Notes: generated by a model not told the origin, from the sequence alone. Counted from the first letter of the stretch, positions 45,250 to 54,931 are shown. The stretch is 64,000 nucleotides of DNA from Mucilaginibacter ginsenosidivorax (GCF_007971525.1 NZ_CP042437.1:3162001-3226000), one strand, 5' to 3'. Numbers and translations are program-made.

Positions 45250-46709
45250 TGAAAAAGCTACTCATGCTAAAAAAAGCAAATTTATATATCCTGACTACCG
45301 CGTTTTTATTGATTTTAACAGCAGGCTGCAAAACGTACAAGCCCGTTAAGGGCCCGGATGCGGCCGCAAATTTACCCGGCACCTTTGGGAGTAGCACGGA
45401 TACTACAACCATAGCAGCCTTACCCATCAGCCAGTTTTTTGCCGATCAAAAACTCATCAGCCTTATTGATACCGCGCTAAAGGCCAACCCGGATATACTG
45501 ACGGCATTGCAGCGGGTAGAAGCATCGCGTGCCAACCTCAGGTTCAGCACATCAAAACTATTACCAACCCTTAACATCGCCGCCAATGCCGGGCTGGAAA
45601 AATATGGTGATTATACGCAAAACGGCGTTGGTAATTACGATACCAACTTTTCGCAAAACATCAGCAGCAACCAGCACATCCCCAACCCAACGCCCAATTA
45701 TTTTCTGGGTTTTCAAAGTTCATGGGAGGTTGATTTATGGGGCAAACTAAGCAATCAAAAAAAAGCTGCCTTTGCCCGTTTCCTGGCCAGCCAAAGCGGG
45801 CACCGGCTAATTACAACCCAGCTTACGGCACAAATAGCCGGGCTATATTACCAATTGCTGGCGCTTGATGCCGAGTTGGCCATCATCAAAAAAAACATAG
45901 CGCTACAGGATAACGCGCTGGAAATTGTAAAAATTCAAAAACTGGGCGGCCGGGCTACCGAGCTTGCCGTACAGCAGTTTGAGGCCCAATTGGCGCGCAC
46001 CAAAGGCCTGCAATACACAACGTTGCAGCAAATAACCGAAACTGAAAACCAGCTTAATTTTTTATCGGGCAGTTTTAATGGAAAAATTACAAGGGATACG
46101 GCTATCATGAAAATTGCATTGCCGGTAATTATCGGGGCGGGTGTACCGTCACAGCTATTACTTAACCGCCCCGACATCCGCGCTGCCGAGCTGGAACTTA
46201 CGGCCATGAATGCCGATATTAAAGCGGCCAGGGCAAACTTTTTTCCCACACTTACCTTAACGCCTTACGCCGGTTATAACAGCTTTAACGCGGGCTTGCT
46301 GTTTAACCCCGGCTCGTTTACCTATGGGTTGATTGGCGGGCTTACAGCGCCTGTATTTAACCGCAAGGGCATAAAGGCCGAATATGAACGTACCATTGCC
46401 GAAGAAAAGATAGCGGTTTATAATTACCAGAAAACTATCCTATCGGGTTTCCAGGAGGTTAACAATAACCTGAGCGGCATCGGCAATTATAAACAGGCCT
46501 TTGAATTTAAACAACAGGAGCTGCAGGCGCTCAACAACGCGCTATCGGTAGCTAATGATCTTTACCTGGTTGGCCGCGCCAATTACCTCGAGATCATCAC
46601 CGCCCAACGCAGCGTACTGGATGCCGAACTGGAACTAACCAGCATTAAGCGAAATATATTCTTAAGCTCGGTGAATTTGTACCAGGCGGTAGGAGGGGGG
46701 TGGCGGTAG
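45249..46709 (+). CDS. Outer-membrane efflux channel, NodT/TolC-family lipoprotein
   Basis: A 486-residue protein with a lipobox (LILTAGCKTYKP) and two OEP repeats. Conserved NodT features are LLNRPDIRAAELELTAMNAD and SYGL/TAPVFNR-like GLTAPVFNRKGI. It completes the tripartite pump. Translation is probably coupled to the permease through the TAATG overlap. Confidence 0.94.
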   Translation: MKKLLMLKKANLYILTTAFLLILTAGCKTYKPVKGPDAAANLPGTFGSSTDTTTIAALPISQFFADQKLISLIDTALKANPDILTALQRVEASRANLRFSTSKLLPTLNIAANAGLEKYGDYTQNGVGNYDTNFSQNISSNQHIPNPTPNYFLGFQSSWEVDLWGKLSNQKKAAFARFLASQSGHRLITTQLTAQIAGLYYQLLALDAELAIIKKNIALQDNALEIVKIQKLGGRATELAVQQFEAQLARTKGLQYTTLQQITETENQLNFLSGSFNGKITRDTAIMKIALPVIIGAGVPSQLLLNRPDIRAAELELTAMNADIKAARANFFPTLTLTPYAGYNSFNAGLLFNPGSFTYGLIGGLTAPVFNRKGIKAEYERTIAEEKIAVYNYQKTILSGFQEVNNNLSGIGNYKQAFEFKQQELQALNNALSVANDLYLVGRANYLEIITAQRSVLDAELELTSIKRNIFLSSVNLYQAVGGGWR

Positions 46710-47521
46710 GTTGATAGGTTGCGTACGTTGTTTTGAGGTAAAAACTACCATATCGTAGACCTATAATACGATGCATGGGACATATCCAATTTTCCTGTCA
46801 TCCTGAGGTACGAAGGATCTATCAGTTATGCATGACCGCTAGAAAAGTTCGCGAATAGATCCTTCATACCTACCCATGAAATGTTGTAAACACCTCCCTT
46901 TATCATTCTGAGTAACCACCAGCTTAGGCTGGAAAAAACAGTTATGACATCGTTGCAAATGGGGCTGTTGTAGACGCAATAATATTTTGTGGATCCATTT
47001 AAAAAAAGCGGAGGAAATGTGCGATTCCCCTCTCGAGAGGGGCGGAGGGGTGTGTTTATGTACGCGCGATAAAACGCGGAAAAACACACCCCTGCTAACG
47101 CGCTTCCCATCCCGCCCCCTCTCGAGAGGGGAATAAAACATAGGATACGCCTAATTGCATTTCATACATTAGAAGCTAAAAAATATATTTGATAATCAAC
47201 AACTTAAAAACACGTCATTATAAACGGAGTGAAGAGTCTGTTAACCGACATGCATCACCGACGGAAAAGTTCGCGAATAGATCCTTCACTACGTTCAGGA
47301 TGACAGTTCTCTTATTGTATGTCATTCCCCCTTAAGAATTTCACGAAATTTTACAACTCAAGATGACAGTCGTTTATTTTTAAATGTCGCTTTCTCTTTG
47401 GAATCCGCGAATTTTACTACCCGACAGGTTATTGAAACCTAAAGCCAACACGCAGTCCCATTTTTTAGTTTTACCTGATGGGCACCCAATGGTAATTTTG
47501 GCTTTCTCCGGTTATCAGCAA
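46710..47521. repeat. Repeat-rich gap between the efflux operon and pdhB
   Basis: Two CTCGAG-centred palindromes (CCCCTCTCGAGAGGGG at 47028-47043 and a longer CCCCCTCTCGAGAGGGG near 47113) face each other around a GTGTGTTT core. Two units read GTTCGCGAATAGATCCTTCA (46848-46867 and 47269-47288). A partial family A element is at 47318-47370. Apart from these no gene is supported. Confidence 0.75.
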
Positions 47522-47742
47522 TTATCTTTTCTTCAAAAATTCCGTTTTAAGCACAATACTCATACCGTCAATTTTGCAGTCAACTTCTTTGTCTTCATCC
47601 GTAGAGCGAGTTTTTTTTACCGGCGTACCTTGTTTAAGCGCTACGCCGCCTTTAACTTTTAAACTTTGATGTGTGTTACCGAATCGCCATCGTTCAGGAT
47701 GTTTCCGTTGCTGTCTTTTACGTTTGATACGCTATTATGCAT
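47522..47742 (-). pseudogene. PhnA/YjdM-like domain gene broken by a one-base deletion
   Basis: From ATG 47742 the frame reads VKDSNGNILNDGDSVTHIKV and stops at 47659-47661. The next frame continues KVKGGVALKQGTPVKK, then DCKIDGMSIVLKTEFLKKR to TAA at 47522. Together this is a complete YjdM/PhnA C-terminal domain (usual pattern KDSNG-x-L-x-DGDSVT-x-IKDLKVKG). The expected IKDLKV appears as IKV plus stop, so one base is missing near 47664. Confidence 0.75.
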
Positions 47743-47756
47743 TTGTATTAAAGTAA

Positions 47757-47788
47757 AAAGCCCGATACAAATACCGGGCTTTTTGATA
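47757..47788 (-). terminator. Terminator after pdhB
   Basis: AAAAAGCCCG pairs with CGGGCTTTTT around a short AT loop. Located 66-97 bases past the pdhB stop on the minus strand. Confidence 0.8.
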
Positions 47789-47853
47789 TTATTTAGATTT
47801 TAAAAATGACAAGAAAAATCCTGTCAATCCTGTATAATCCTTAAATCGTGTTA

Positions 47854-48837
47854 TTATTTAGTAACGTACATTACCTCTTTAACGGCTTTAACAACCCTTT
47901 CAGGGTTTGGCAGGTATTCCTGTATTAAAGTTGGCGCATAAGGCAACGGAACATCGCCACCCATAATACGCAGAATAGGCGCATCAAGGTAATCAAAAGC
48001 ATCTTTTTGTACTTTAAAAGCAACCTCGGTAGCAATTGAACCTAAAGGCCAGCTTTCTTCGATAATTACCAAACGGTTTGTTTTTTTAACCGAGTTGATT
48101 ACTGTTTCGTAATCAATAGGGCGTACAGTACGCAAATCTATCACTTCGGCGTTGATGCCTTCTTTTGCCAACTCGGCAGCGGCAGCAATAACCACTTTCA
48201 TGATCTTGCCGAAACCAACCAAAGTTACATCGGTACCTTCTGTTACCACTTTGGCTTTACCCAATGGGATATAGTAAGTTTCTTCAGGAACTTCGCCCTT
48301 ATCGCCATACATTAATTCCGACTCCATGAAAATAACCGGATCCGGATCCAATATTGCAGATTTTAATAAGCCTTTTGCATCGTAAGGGTTTGATGGAACA
48401 ACAACCTTTAAACCCGGGCAGTTGGCATACCAGTTTTCAAAGCACTGTGAGTGCTGCGAACTAAGCATACCTGCATTACCGGTTGGCCCACGGAAAACGA
48501 TTGGCACAGAAAACTGGCCACCGCTCATCGACATGATTTTGGCCGCACCGTTGATGATCTGATCGATAGCCACTAACGAAAAGTTAAAGGTCATGAACTC
48601 GATGATCGGGCGTAAGCCATTCATAGCCGAACCGATACCAATACCGGCAAAGCCTAATTCAGAGATGGGCGTATCAATAACGCGTTTAGCACCAAATTCA
48701 TCCAGCATACCCTGGCTTACTTTGTAGGCACCATTATATTCGGCAACCTCTTCACCCATCAGGTATATATTTCCGTCGTTGCGCATTTCTTCGACCATAG
48801 CCTCACGTAGCGCTTCTCTGAATTGTATTTCTCTCAT
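47854..48837 (-). CDS. pdhB: Pyruvate dehydrogenase E1 component, beta subunit
   Basis: A 327-residue transketolase-like protein: MREIQFREALREAM, EVAEYNGAYKVSQGM, ELGFAGIGIGSAMNGLRPI and the C-terminal transketolase_C domain (LRTVRPIDYETV, EESWPLGS). With the alpha subunit, encoded elsewhere, it performs thiamine-diphosphate-dependent decarboxylation of pyruvate for acetyl-CoA synthesis. Confidence 0.95.
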   Translation of the reverse strand: MREIQFREALREAMVEEMRNDGNIYLMGEEVAEYNGAYKVSQGMLDEFGAKRVIDTPISELGFAGIGIGSAMNGLRPIIEFMTFNFSLVAIDQIINGAAKIMSMSGGQFSVPIVFRGPTGNAGMLSSQHSQCFENWYANCPGLKVVVPSNPYDAKGLLKSAILDPDPVIFMESELMYGDKGEVPEETYYIPLGKAKVVTEGTDVTLVGFGKIMKVVIAAAAELAKEGINAEVIDLRTVRPIDYETVINSVKKTNRLVIIEESWPLGSIATEVAFKVQKDAFDYLDAPILRIMGGDVPLPYAPTLIQEYLPNPERVVKAVKEVMYVTK

Positions 48838-48977
48838 TATATTGTATAAATGATGTTTTTTGCGACCGCAAATATAATCACTAATGTGTTAAATGCAATT
48901 GCCACCCATGCACTTTACATTTTTAGTACACATATTTTACAAATTGTACTTACATTGCCTGTATAAACCCTGCCACA

Positions 48978-50867
48978 ATGAAATTCCCATCCATAAAAAC
49001 GCTTGCCGAAGGTTTTTTAATTACTATAAAACGTTACCCATTCGAGCTATTCTTTGCCCTTATTGGCACTTTGGCGGGCACTACCGAGGTTGAATTACGG
49101 CATTTGAACCGGGTACATGAAGGCTGGCTGATGCGCGGTGTGATGACGGCCAACCTGGGTTTGCTTTTAAGCCTGTCGGCAACGCTTTTTACGCAAAGCC
49201 GGCAGTTTAGCAAACAAAGTAAATTCATTATAAAAATCATAACTGCACTTTTTGCAGCCTCGCTTGTTTTCATTATCGATCCCACAGCCCGCGAGGCCGA
49301 TTATATCCGGTTTTTCCTGCTATCGCTTTCTTTTCATTTGCTGGTTGCCTTTGCGGCATTTACGGGTAAGGGGCAGGTTAACGGGTTTTGGCAATTTAAT
49401 AAAACATTGTTCCTTCGTTTTTTAACAAGTGTGTTGTACGGTGTGGTTTTGTTTTTAGGGATTGCTGCCGCCATTGCGGCCACTAACTTTTTATTCAACT
49501 TTAAGTTTGAGTGGGATACTTATGCCATACTTTGGGTTTGGATAGCAGGTTTGTTTACCACCACCTTTTTCCTGGCTGGCGTACCTGCCAATACGCAATC
49601 TCTTAACGACGATTTGACCTACCCCAAAGCATTGAAAATATTTACGCAGTTTGTATTGATCCCGCTATCAACCATATATGTGCTTATTTTATTAGCCTAC
49701 GAAGTTAAGATCATTATACTTTGGAGCCTGCCAAAGGGCCTGGTATCAAATCTTATTTTAAGCTATGCGGTGTTTGGGGTGCTGTCATTATTGCTGGTAT
49801 ATCCCATTCGCGAACATGATGGCAATAAATGGATCAAAAATTATTCGCGCAGCTTTTATTTTTTATTGATCCCCCTGTTGGGCCTGCTGTTTGTGGCGGT
49901 TGGTGCAAGGGTTTTCATGTATGGCATTACTGAATGGCGTTATTTTTTAATAGCGCTTGCCTGCTGGCTGTTGTTTATTTGTGTTTACTTTTTAGCTTTT
50001 AAAAAGCAGAATATAAAGCTTATGCCCATCTCCTTATGTATAGTAACCATTTTATCGGTTTACGGCCCGCAAAGTGCTTTTTCGGTAAGCATGTATTCGC
50101 AAAGGCGAATTATTGTCAAATTTTTTGAAAAGCACAATGCGTTGAAAAATGGCAAATTCATCGCGGTTGATAGCACAAAGTTGAGCGAAAAGGAAGGCAG
50201 CAAAGCTGTGGCATCTTTAAATTATTTTATTTACAAATACGATATCACACCCTTGCAGCCGTATTTTAACAAGAACCTTACCGCATTGTCCGATTCGTTA
50301 GGTAAGTTGAAAAGCCGTGACTGGCGCACTACGGGAGATTATGGGCGGAGAGAGTTAAGGGAAAGCAAGTATGAGTGGGCCCGAATTTCCCTTGGCCTGC
50401 ATCATTTTGAAACCTGGTACAACGAGAATGATAACGTGATGACCTGTTACTATACATTTAGCAAAAAAGAAAAAATATTAGTTGTAAAGGGCTATGATAT
50501 AACCCTCGCCGCCGATGAGTATACTGATACGCTGACTAATAATTTCAACGGCATTCAAATTAAGCAAACACAAACGGCAAACGGATCATTTACCTTGAAA
50601 CTCAATAGCGAAACTTTTAATTTCAGACCTTTTGATGTTGCCCGTAAATTTTTGGCGGATACAGCAACGCTTAATAAATATCACACGCCTACAGAATCTG
50701 AATATTATAAAAATTACGATCTGCCGGCTAAAGAGACTTTACTTATCAAAGAAACAGCTATGTATAAAGTAGCATTTCAGATCAACAGTATAAATTTTAA
50801 TATTACCGGAAAAGAAAAGCCAGCCGACATAAAAATATTGGGCACCTATTTAATCAAAACAAAGTAG
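48978..50867 (+). CDS. DUF4153 domain membrane protein
   Basis: A 629-residue protein. Residues 1-385 hold about 11 hydrophobic helices; the remaining 240 residues are soluble. The pattern matches DUF4153 proteins of Bacteroidota (LVYPIREHDGNKWIKNYSR, FYFLLIPLLGLLFVAVGAR). No function is established. It is divergent from pdhB and convergent with the EcsC-family gene. Confidence 0.82.
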   Translation: MKFPSIKTLAEGFLITIKRYPFELFFALIGTLAGTTEVELRHLNRVHEGWLMRGVMTANLGLLLSLSATLFTQSRQFSKQSKFIIKIITALFAASLVFIIDPTAREADYIRFFLLSLSFHLLVAFAAFTGKGQVNGFWQFNKTLFLRFLTSVLYGVVLFLGIAAAIAATNFLFNFKFEWDTYAILWVWIAGLFTTTFFLAGVPANTQSLNDDLTYPKALKIFTQFVLIPLSTIYVLILLAYEVKIIILWSLPKGLVSNLILSYAVFGVLSLLLVYPIREHDGNKWIKNYSRSFYFLLIPLLGLLFVAVGARVFMYGITEWRYFLIALACWLLFICVYFLAFKKQNIKLMPISLCIVTILSVYGPQSAFSVSMYSQRRIIVKFFEKHNALKNGKFIAVDSTKLSEKEGSKAVASLNYFIYKYDITPLQPYFNKNLTALSDSLGKLKSRDWRTTGDYGRRELRESKYEWARISLGLHHFETWYNENDNVMTCYYTFSKKEKILVVKGYDITLAADEYTDTLTNNFNGIQIKQTQTANGSFTLKLNSETFNFRPFDVARKFLADTATLNKYHTPTESEYYKNYDLPAKETLLIKETAMYKVAFQINSINFNITGKEKPADIKILGTYLIKTK

Positions 50868-50879
50868 GTGCCCATAGTA

Positions 50880-51434
50880 TCAATTCACCTGTATCACCAT
50901 TGGCAAGCCTTGCATTTCCTTAACCGATTTTGCCATCCGTTTAATAAACAAGTAGTTGGTTGTTCCTCCAATAACAGCGCCAACAACCGGCACCAACCTT
51001 TCGGCAGTGCGTACGCCCAGGTTGAGGATTATTTTTTCGGCTACGCTTTCCATCATGGTTTTGCTGAGGGCAATTCCGGTTTCTACTTTAAAAGATATAG
51101 CTACAAGTTTCATAAACTCATCAAACCCCATCTGGTAGCTGCCCCTGTTATGGTACATAATAGCCATGGTAACCCTGAATTGCTGGGTTATCAGGTTAAG
51201 CACATCAACAGGCATGCCTATCACCATGGTTAAAACACCGCCGCTTCCCGATATAGCACCGCTGCCGGCAGCCATAATTGCGCACTGGTTTATAAATTTA
51301 TCAAGGCCCATTTTGTCGACACCCTTTTTTACATTCAATTGGTCGATATGATCAAACACCTGCTTAAACCCATCGTGCGATAATTGTTCGGAATAGTGTT
51401 TTATATCGGTGCCTATTTGCTTTAATGATTTCAT
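50880..51434 (-). CDS. EcsC family protein
   Basis: A 184-residue protein with amphipathic helices and Gly-rich hydrophobic segments (AAGSGAISGSGGVLTMVIGM, LVPVVGAVIGGTTNYLFI) diagnostic of EcsC-like proteins. These are membrane-associated and of unknown function. Convergent with the DUF4153 gene; 12 bases separate the stops. Confidence 0.85.
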   Translation of the reverse strand: MKSLKQIGTDIKHYSEQLSHDGFKQVFDHIDQLNVKKGVDKMGLDKFINQCAIMAAGSGAISGSGGVLTMVIGMPVDVLNLITQQFRVTMAIMYHNRGSYQMGFDEFMKLVAISFKVETGIALSKTMMESVAEKIILNLGVRTAERLVPVVGAVIGGTTNYLFIKRMAKSVKEMQGLPMVIQVN

Positions 51435-51624
51435 TTTAATTGATTTATGTAGTAAAGGGCAAGCCCTTGTATATTGTTACGCTATTCGCGTGCCAGTTTA
51501 TAAAGCCTGTAAAAATGGCGGGAATAGGTAGTTGTTTTGTAATTAAGTTACCCCGCAGATAGTTAACCATATAAGTATCATGGTTGTTTAGTAAATTTGT
51601 GGTTCATAAAAATTTTAAGCCCAG

Positions 51625-52554
51625 TTGAAAAATAACATTCTTATTGTTGATGATGTACACCCCATATTTATGGATCAGGCCGAAGCCAAGGGTTATACAT
51701 GCGATTACAGGCCAACCATAAAAACCGAAGAAGCTTTACAAATTATAGGCAATTACGCGGGGCTGGTTATCCGCTCAAAATTCCAGGTAAGCAGGCAAGT
51801 TTTTGATTTGGCCACAAACCTGCAATTTGTGGCCCGCGCAGGTGCCGGGATGGACAATATTGACGAGGCTTACGCCGCCCAAAAGGGAATTAAACTGATT
51901 AACGCGCCCGAAGGCAACTCCGATGCTGTTGGCGAACATGCCATAGGATTATTGCTATCATTAATGAATAATTTTAACCGGGGCGATGCCGAGATCAGGA
52001 ATGGCAAATGGGAGCGGGAGGGCAACCGCGGTTACGAACTGAAAGGAAAAACTGTGGGCATTATTGGCTACGGCCATATGGGGCATAGCTTTGCCCGTAA
52101 GCTTTCGGGTTTCCAGGTTGATGTAATTGCTTACGATAAGTACAAAACCGGCTTCAGCGACCGTTATGCGCGCGAAGTAAGCATGGAGCAAATAGTAAAA
52201 CTAAGCGATGTGCTAAGCATACACGTACCGCTTACATCAGAAACCAATGGGTTGATTGATGACGAATACCTGTTTCACTTTAAAAAGCCGATATTTTTTA
52301 TCAACACCTCCAGGGGAAAAACCGCAAAAGTAAGCAGCGTGCTAAAAGCCATTAAAGAAGGCAAAATATTGGGTGCAGGATTAGATGTGCTTGAAGTGGA
52401 AAAATTCCCTACCCTGGCCGAGCAGGCCTGGTACGATGAGCTGCGCCAAAGCGGCAAGGTTATTCTTAGCCCCCACGTTGCCGGCTGGACGTTTGATTCG
52501 TACCGGAAGATAAGTGAAGTGATGGCTGAAAAATTGGTTAAATTGGTTGATTAG
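51625..52554 (+). CDS. D-2-hydroxyacid dehydrogenase (phosphoglycerate dehydrogenase-like)
   Basis: A 309-residue NAD-dependent enzyme. The catalytic domain has VARAGAGMDNID and the Rossmann fold GKTVGIIGYGHMGHSFARKL. Catalytic Arg is in FINTSRGKTAK, Glu in LDVLEVEKFP, and His in VILSPHVAGWT. It starts at TTG 51625; the next ATG is 16 residues in and would cut off the first strand. It may act in serine synthesis or on another 2-hydroxyacid. The stop codon is part of a long inverted repeat (52554-52648). Confidence 0.88.
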   Translation: MKNNILIVDDVHPIFMDQAEAKGYTCDYRPTIKTEEALQIIGNYAGLVIRSKFQVSRQVFDLATNLQFVARAGAGMDNIDEAYAAQKGIKLINAPEGNSDAVGEHAIGLLLSLMNNFNRGDAEIRNGKWEREGNRGYELKGKTVGIIGYGHMGHSFARKLSGFQVDVIAYDKYKTGFSDRYAREVSMEQIVKLSDVLSIHVPLTSETNGLIDDEYLFHFKKPIFFINTSRGKTAKVSSVLKAIKEGKILGAGLDVLEVEKFPTLAEQAWYDELRQSGKVILSPHVAGWTFDSYRKISEVMAEKLVKLVD

Positions 52555-52648
52555 GTGAGTGGTTGATTGAGTTAGATTAAGTTGAATAGTCTACTATGAA
52601 AGGTGCAAAAACATAATCAACCTAATCTAACTCAATCAACCACTCACC
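52554..52648. repeat. Long inverted repeat (family C) overlapping a stop codon
   Basis: The 26-base arm 52554-52579 (GGTGAGTGGTTGATTGAGTT...) is the exact reverse complement of 52623-52648. The left arm begins at the last base of the stop codon of the dehydrogenase. A second copy with the same arms lies after greA. Confidence 0.9.
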
Positions 52649-52701
52649 CCTCAAATAAATTTGCATATTAAAACTTAAATCACTTATCTTCGTTTAATAC
52701 T

Positions 52702-52746
52702 AAACAAGACTATGTAGGCATGGCCCATATAGTCTTGTTTGTTTTT
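52702..52746 (+). terminator. Strong hairpin terminator
   Basis: AAACAAGACTAT (52702-52713) pairs perfectly with ATAGTCTTGTTT (52729-52740), followed by GTTTTT. It lies before greA and may end the dehydrogenase transcript or control greA. Confidence 0.75.
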
Positions 52747-52829
52747 ATAGTCGTTGCGTCCTTCTTAAAAAAGGGAGGGCGGTTTTTTTTGGACAACCAA
52801 TAGGATAAACAATAATTAATTTACGTGTT

Positions 52830-53303
52830 ATGGCAGAGGTATCATACTTTACCAAAGATGGTTTAGAAAAACTAAAAGAAGAATTACAAAGGTTAAAAAC
52901 AACCGGCCGCTCGGATATATCAAAACAAATTGCTGAAGCGCGCGATAAAGGCGATTTGTCTGAAAATGCCGAATACGATGCTGCCAAGGAAGCCCAGGGC
53001 TTGCACGAGGCTAAAATAGCTCAGATGCAGGAAACACTGGCAAATGCCCGCCTGCTTGATGAATCTAAACTGGATACATCAAAAGTATTGGCACTATCTA
53101 TCGTTAAAATCAAAAACCTTAAAAACGGCGCCACCATGAGTTACCAGCTGGTAGCCGAAAGCGAGGCTGATATGAAAGCCGGTAAAATTTCGGTGGCATC
53201 GCCCATAGCCAAAGGCCTTTTAGGCAAAAGAGTAGGCGAAAAAATTGAGATCACCGTACCCGCAGGTAAAATTGAATTTGAAATACTGGAAGTAAGCCGG
53301 TAG
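52830..53303 (+). CDS. greA: Transcription elongation factor GreA
   Basis: A 157-residue factor with an N-terminal coiled coil (GLEKLKEELQRLKTTGRSDI, DKGDLSENAEYDAAKEAQG) carrying the acidic tip, and a C-terminal FKBP-like domain (SPIAKGLLGKRVGEKIEITV). It rescues backtracked RNA polymerase by stimulating transcript cleavage. Confidence 0.96.
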   Translation: MAEVSYFTKDGLEKLKEELQRLKTTGRSDISKQIAEARDKGDLSENAEYDAAKEAQGLHEAKIAQMQETLANARLLDESKLDTSKVLALSIVKIKNLKNGATMSYQLVAESEADMKAGKISVASPIAKGLLGKRVGEKIEITVPAGKIEFEILEVSR

Positions 53304-53309
53304 TTATTG

Positions 53310-53376
53310 GTTGATTAGGTGAGTGGTTGATTGAGTTAGCCGTCCGTAAACTTAATCAACCACTCACCTAATCAAC
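53310..53376. repeat. Inverted repeat (family C) after greA
   Basis: GTTGATTAGGTGAGTGGTTGATT, 23 bases at 53310-53332, is the exact reverse complement of 53354-53376. It begins 7 bases past the greA stop and probably also ends its transcript. Arms are shared with 52554-52648 and with a single arm at 22431. Confidence 0.9.
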
Positions 53377-53391
53377 ATAATCAACCCCAAA

Positions 53392-53781
53392 ATGAGCATC
53401 TTTTCAAAAATTATAGCAGGCGAGATTCCGGCACATGTTGTTGCCGAGAGTAATGAGTTTTTAGCTTTTTTAGATATCAGCCCACTGGCCGAAGGGCATG
53501 TGCTGGTGATTCCGAAAAAAGAAGTTGATTACATTTTTGACCTGGATGATGAAACTTATACCGGGTTACAAATATTTGCTAAAATTGTAGCGACCGCAAT
53601 TAAAAAAGCCATACCATGCAAAAAGGTAGGGGTAGCAGTTATCGGCCTCGAGGTACCGCATGCGCACATCCACCTTATTCCCCTGAACCGGGTTGACGAT
53701 CTTAATTTTTCAAGGCCCAAACTAAGTTTTAGCGCCGAAGAGTTGAGTATTACAAAAGATAAGATCAAATCAGCTTTTTAA
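53392..53781 (+). CDS. HIT family hydrolase
   Basis: A 129-residue histidine-triad protein: SIFSKIIAGEIPAHVVAE, LDISPLAEGHVLVIPKKE and the triad HAHIHLIPL. It is a nucleotidyl hydrolase acting on AMP-linked substrates. A short hairpin terminator (53818-53841, AATGCCCG pairs) follows. Confidence 0.94.
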   Translation: MSIFSKIIAGEIPAHVVAESNEFLAFLDISPLAEGHVLVIPKKEVDYIFDLDDETYTGLQIFAKIVATAIKKAIPCKKVGVAVIGLEVPHAHIHLIPLNRVDDLNFSRPKLSFSAEELSITKDKIKSAF

Positions 53782-53811
53782 ATATTGACTGCATGATCTG
53801 AAAAAAACTTA

Positions 53812-53846
53812 AACGGGCATTGCTTAAAGCAATGCCCGTTTTATTT
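53812..53846. terminator. Terminator after the HIT gene
   Basis: AACGGGCATTGCTT pairs with AAGCAATGCCCGTT, followed by TTATTT. It separates convergent genes. Confidence 0.8.
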
Positions 53847-53888
53847 GAACCCTGAAAGCAAAAGCATCCATGATGCCCCCGGCTTTGG

Positions 53889-54713
53889 TTAATAAGGAAA
53901 TATCAGCAATGGTATTGAAATATGCCCCGGCAGCGCTTCGGTCAAATAATCCCCAATGATTTCTTTAAAATGATAACGGTGGTTAACAAGCACCAGCACA
54001 TCGTTATGCATCCCGTTAATTATCACATCAACGGCCTTGTGGATATCTTTTTCCCTGATGTTGTTAAAGCCAACCGGGTAACTATGTATATGGTTTCCAA
54101 CCTGTTCGGTAAACAGCCGCTGTCCATAATTTTCCTCAATATCCGGAATTCCTTTAGCCGACAAATGCGCTACAGCTACGCTGGCCTGCATGGGTTCGGC
54201 CAGTTGAACAAGGTATTTTACAACGGCAGCGCGGCAATACCGTAAATCGGCCATATAGGTTATATGTTGTATGTTTTTTAATGTCCAGTTTTCGGGCACT
54301 ATCAGCAGCGGACACTGCACTTTATTTAATACACTTTGGAGGTTTAGTAAAGGTTGTCGAGGCCCATTTTGCAACGTGGTACCGCTTCCGCTTACCATTA
54401 GCCAAATATTTCTTTTGATTATCATAGCGGCCAATTGCGTAGTATCAAATCCCACGATATCCTCAGCTGATATTTCGGGCCGGTAAGCCCCCGCATCATG
54501 GCTAAGCTCATTCAGCAATTTTACTATAGGTTCCCTGGCAATCAACAACGATTGTTCAGTATGATGCCCGGCCATCACTTTTGCCATCGTGTTAACCTTA
54601 TAGGTGTTGGCCACTAAAATATTGGCTTTTACCGCCTGCGCAATTGCAAATGCCAGTTTTGATGCGTGCGCCGCAGAGGCTGAGCCATCATTAATTACAA
54701 TAATTGTTTTCAT
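53889..54713 (-). CDS. Universal stress protein family (two USP domains)
   Basis: A 274-residue product with two Usp folds. The first starts TIIVINDGSASAAHASKLAF; the second includes LQSVLNKVQCPLLIVP and ends LVNHRYHFKEIIGDY with IPLLIFPY. The ATP-binding G-2x-G-9x-G motif is not clear. ATG at 54713 (MKTIIVINDG) is chosen over an extension from 54749. A CRP/FNR-like palindrome (54770-54783) lies about 60 bases upstream. Confidence 0.85.
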   Translation of the reverse strand: MKTIIVINDGSASAAHASKLAFAIAQAVKANILVANTYKVNTMAKVMAGHHTEQSLLIAREPIVKLLNELSHDAGAYRPEISAEDIVGFDTTQLAAMIIKRNIWLMVSGSGTTLQNGPRQPLLNLQSVLNKVQCPLLIVPENWTLKNIQHITYMADLRYCRAAVVKYLVQLAEPMQASVAVAHLSAKGIPDIEENYGQRLFTEQVGNHIHSYPVGFNNIREKDIHKAVDVIINGMHNDVLVLVNHRYHFKEIIGDYLTEALPGHISIPLLIFPY

Positions 54714-54769
54714 GGTATCGGGGTTATAATTTTCTGTCGTAAATTTCACAAACGCTTTTCACAGGAAAC

Positions 54770-54783
54770 ATGATGCTGGTCAC
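54770..54783 (-). promoter_or_regulatory. CRP/FNR-like operator upstream of the USP gene
   Basis: ATGATGCTGGTCAC has TGA and TCA half-sites six bases apart (TGA-N6-TCA). The same 12-mer core (TGATGCTsGTCA) occurs at 55468-55481, upstream of the next stress gene. Placed 57-70 bases before the start. Confidence 0.55.
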
Positions 54784-54931
54784 TCTATAAATTGCTTATG
54801 ATCACTTACTTACAACCATTGTTATAATATCAACGGATAAAAAACTATTCTGGTAAAATGCAGCAAGAAAATCATCGGGAGATGGCGCCGATAACACAGA
54901 TCGGGCCCTGGTAAAACGGCATCACCGATTG

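Noticed and set aside
47384-47662. 92-codon plus-strand open frame
   Set aside because: It is the antisense of the frameshifted PhnA/YjdM-like gene and repeat DNA.
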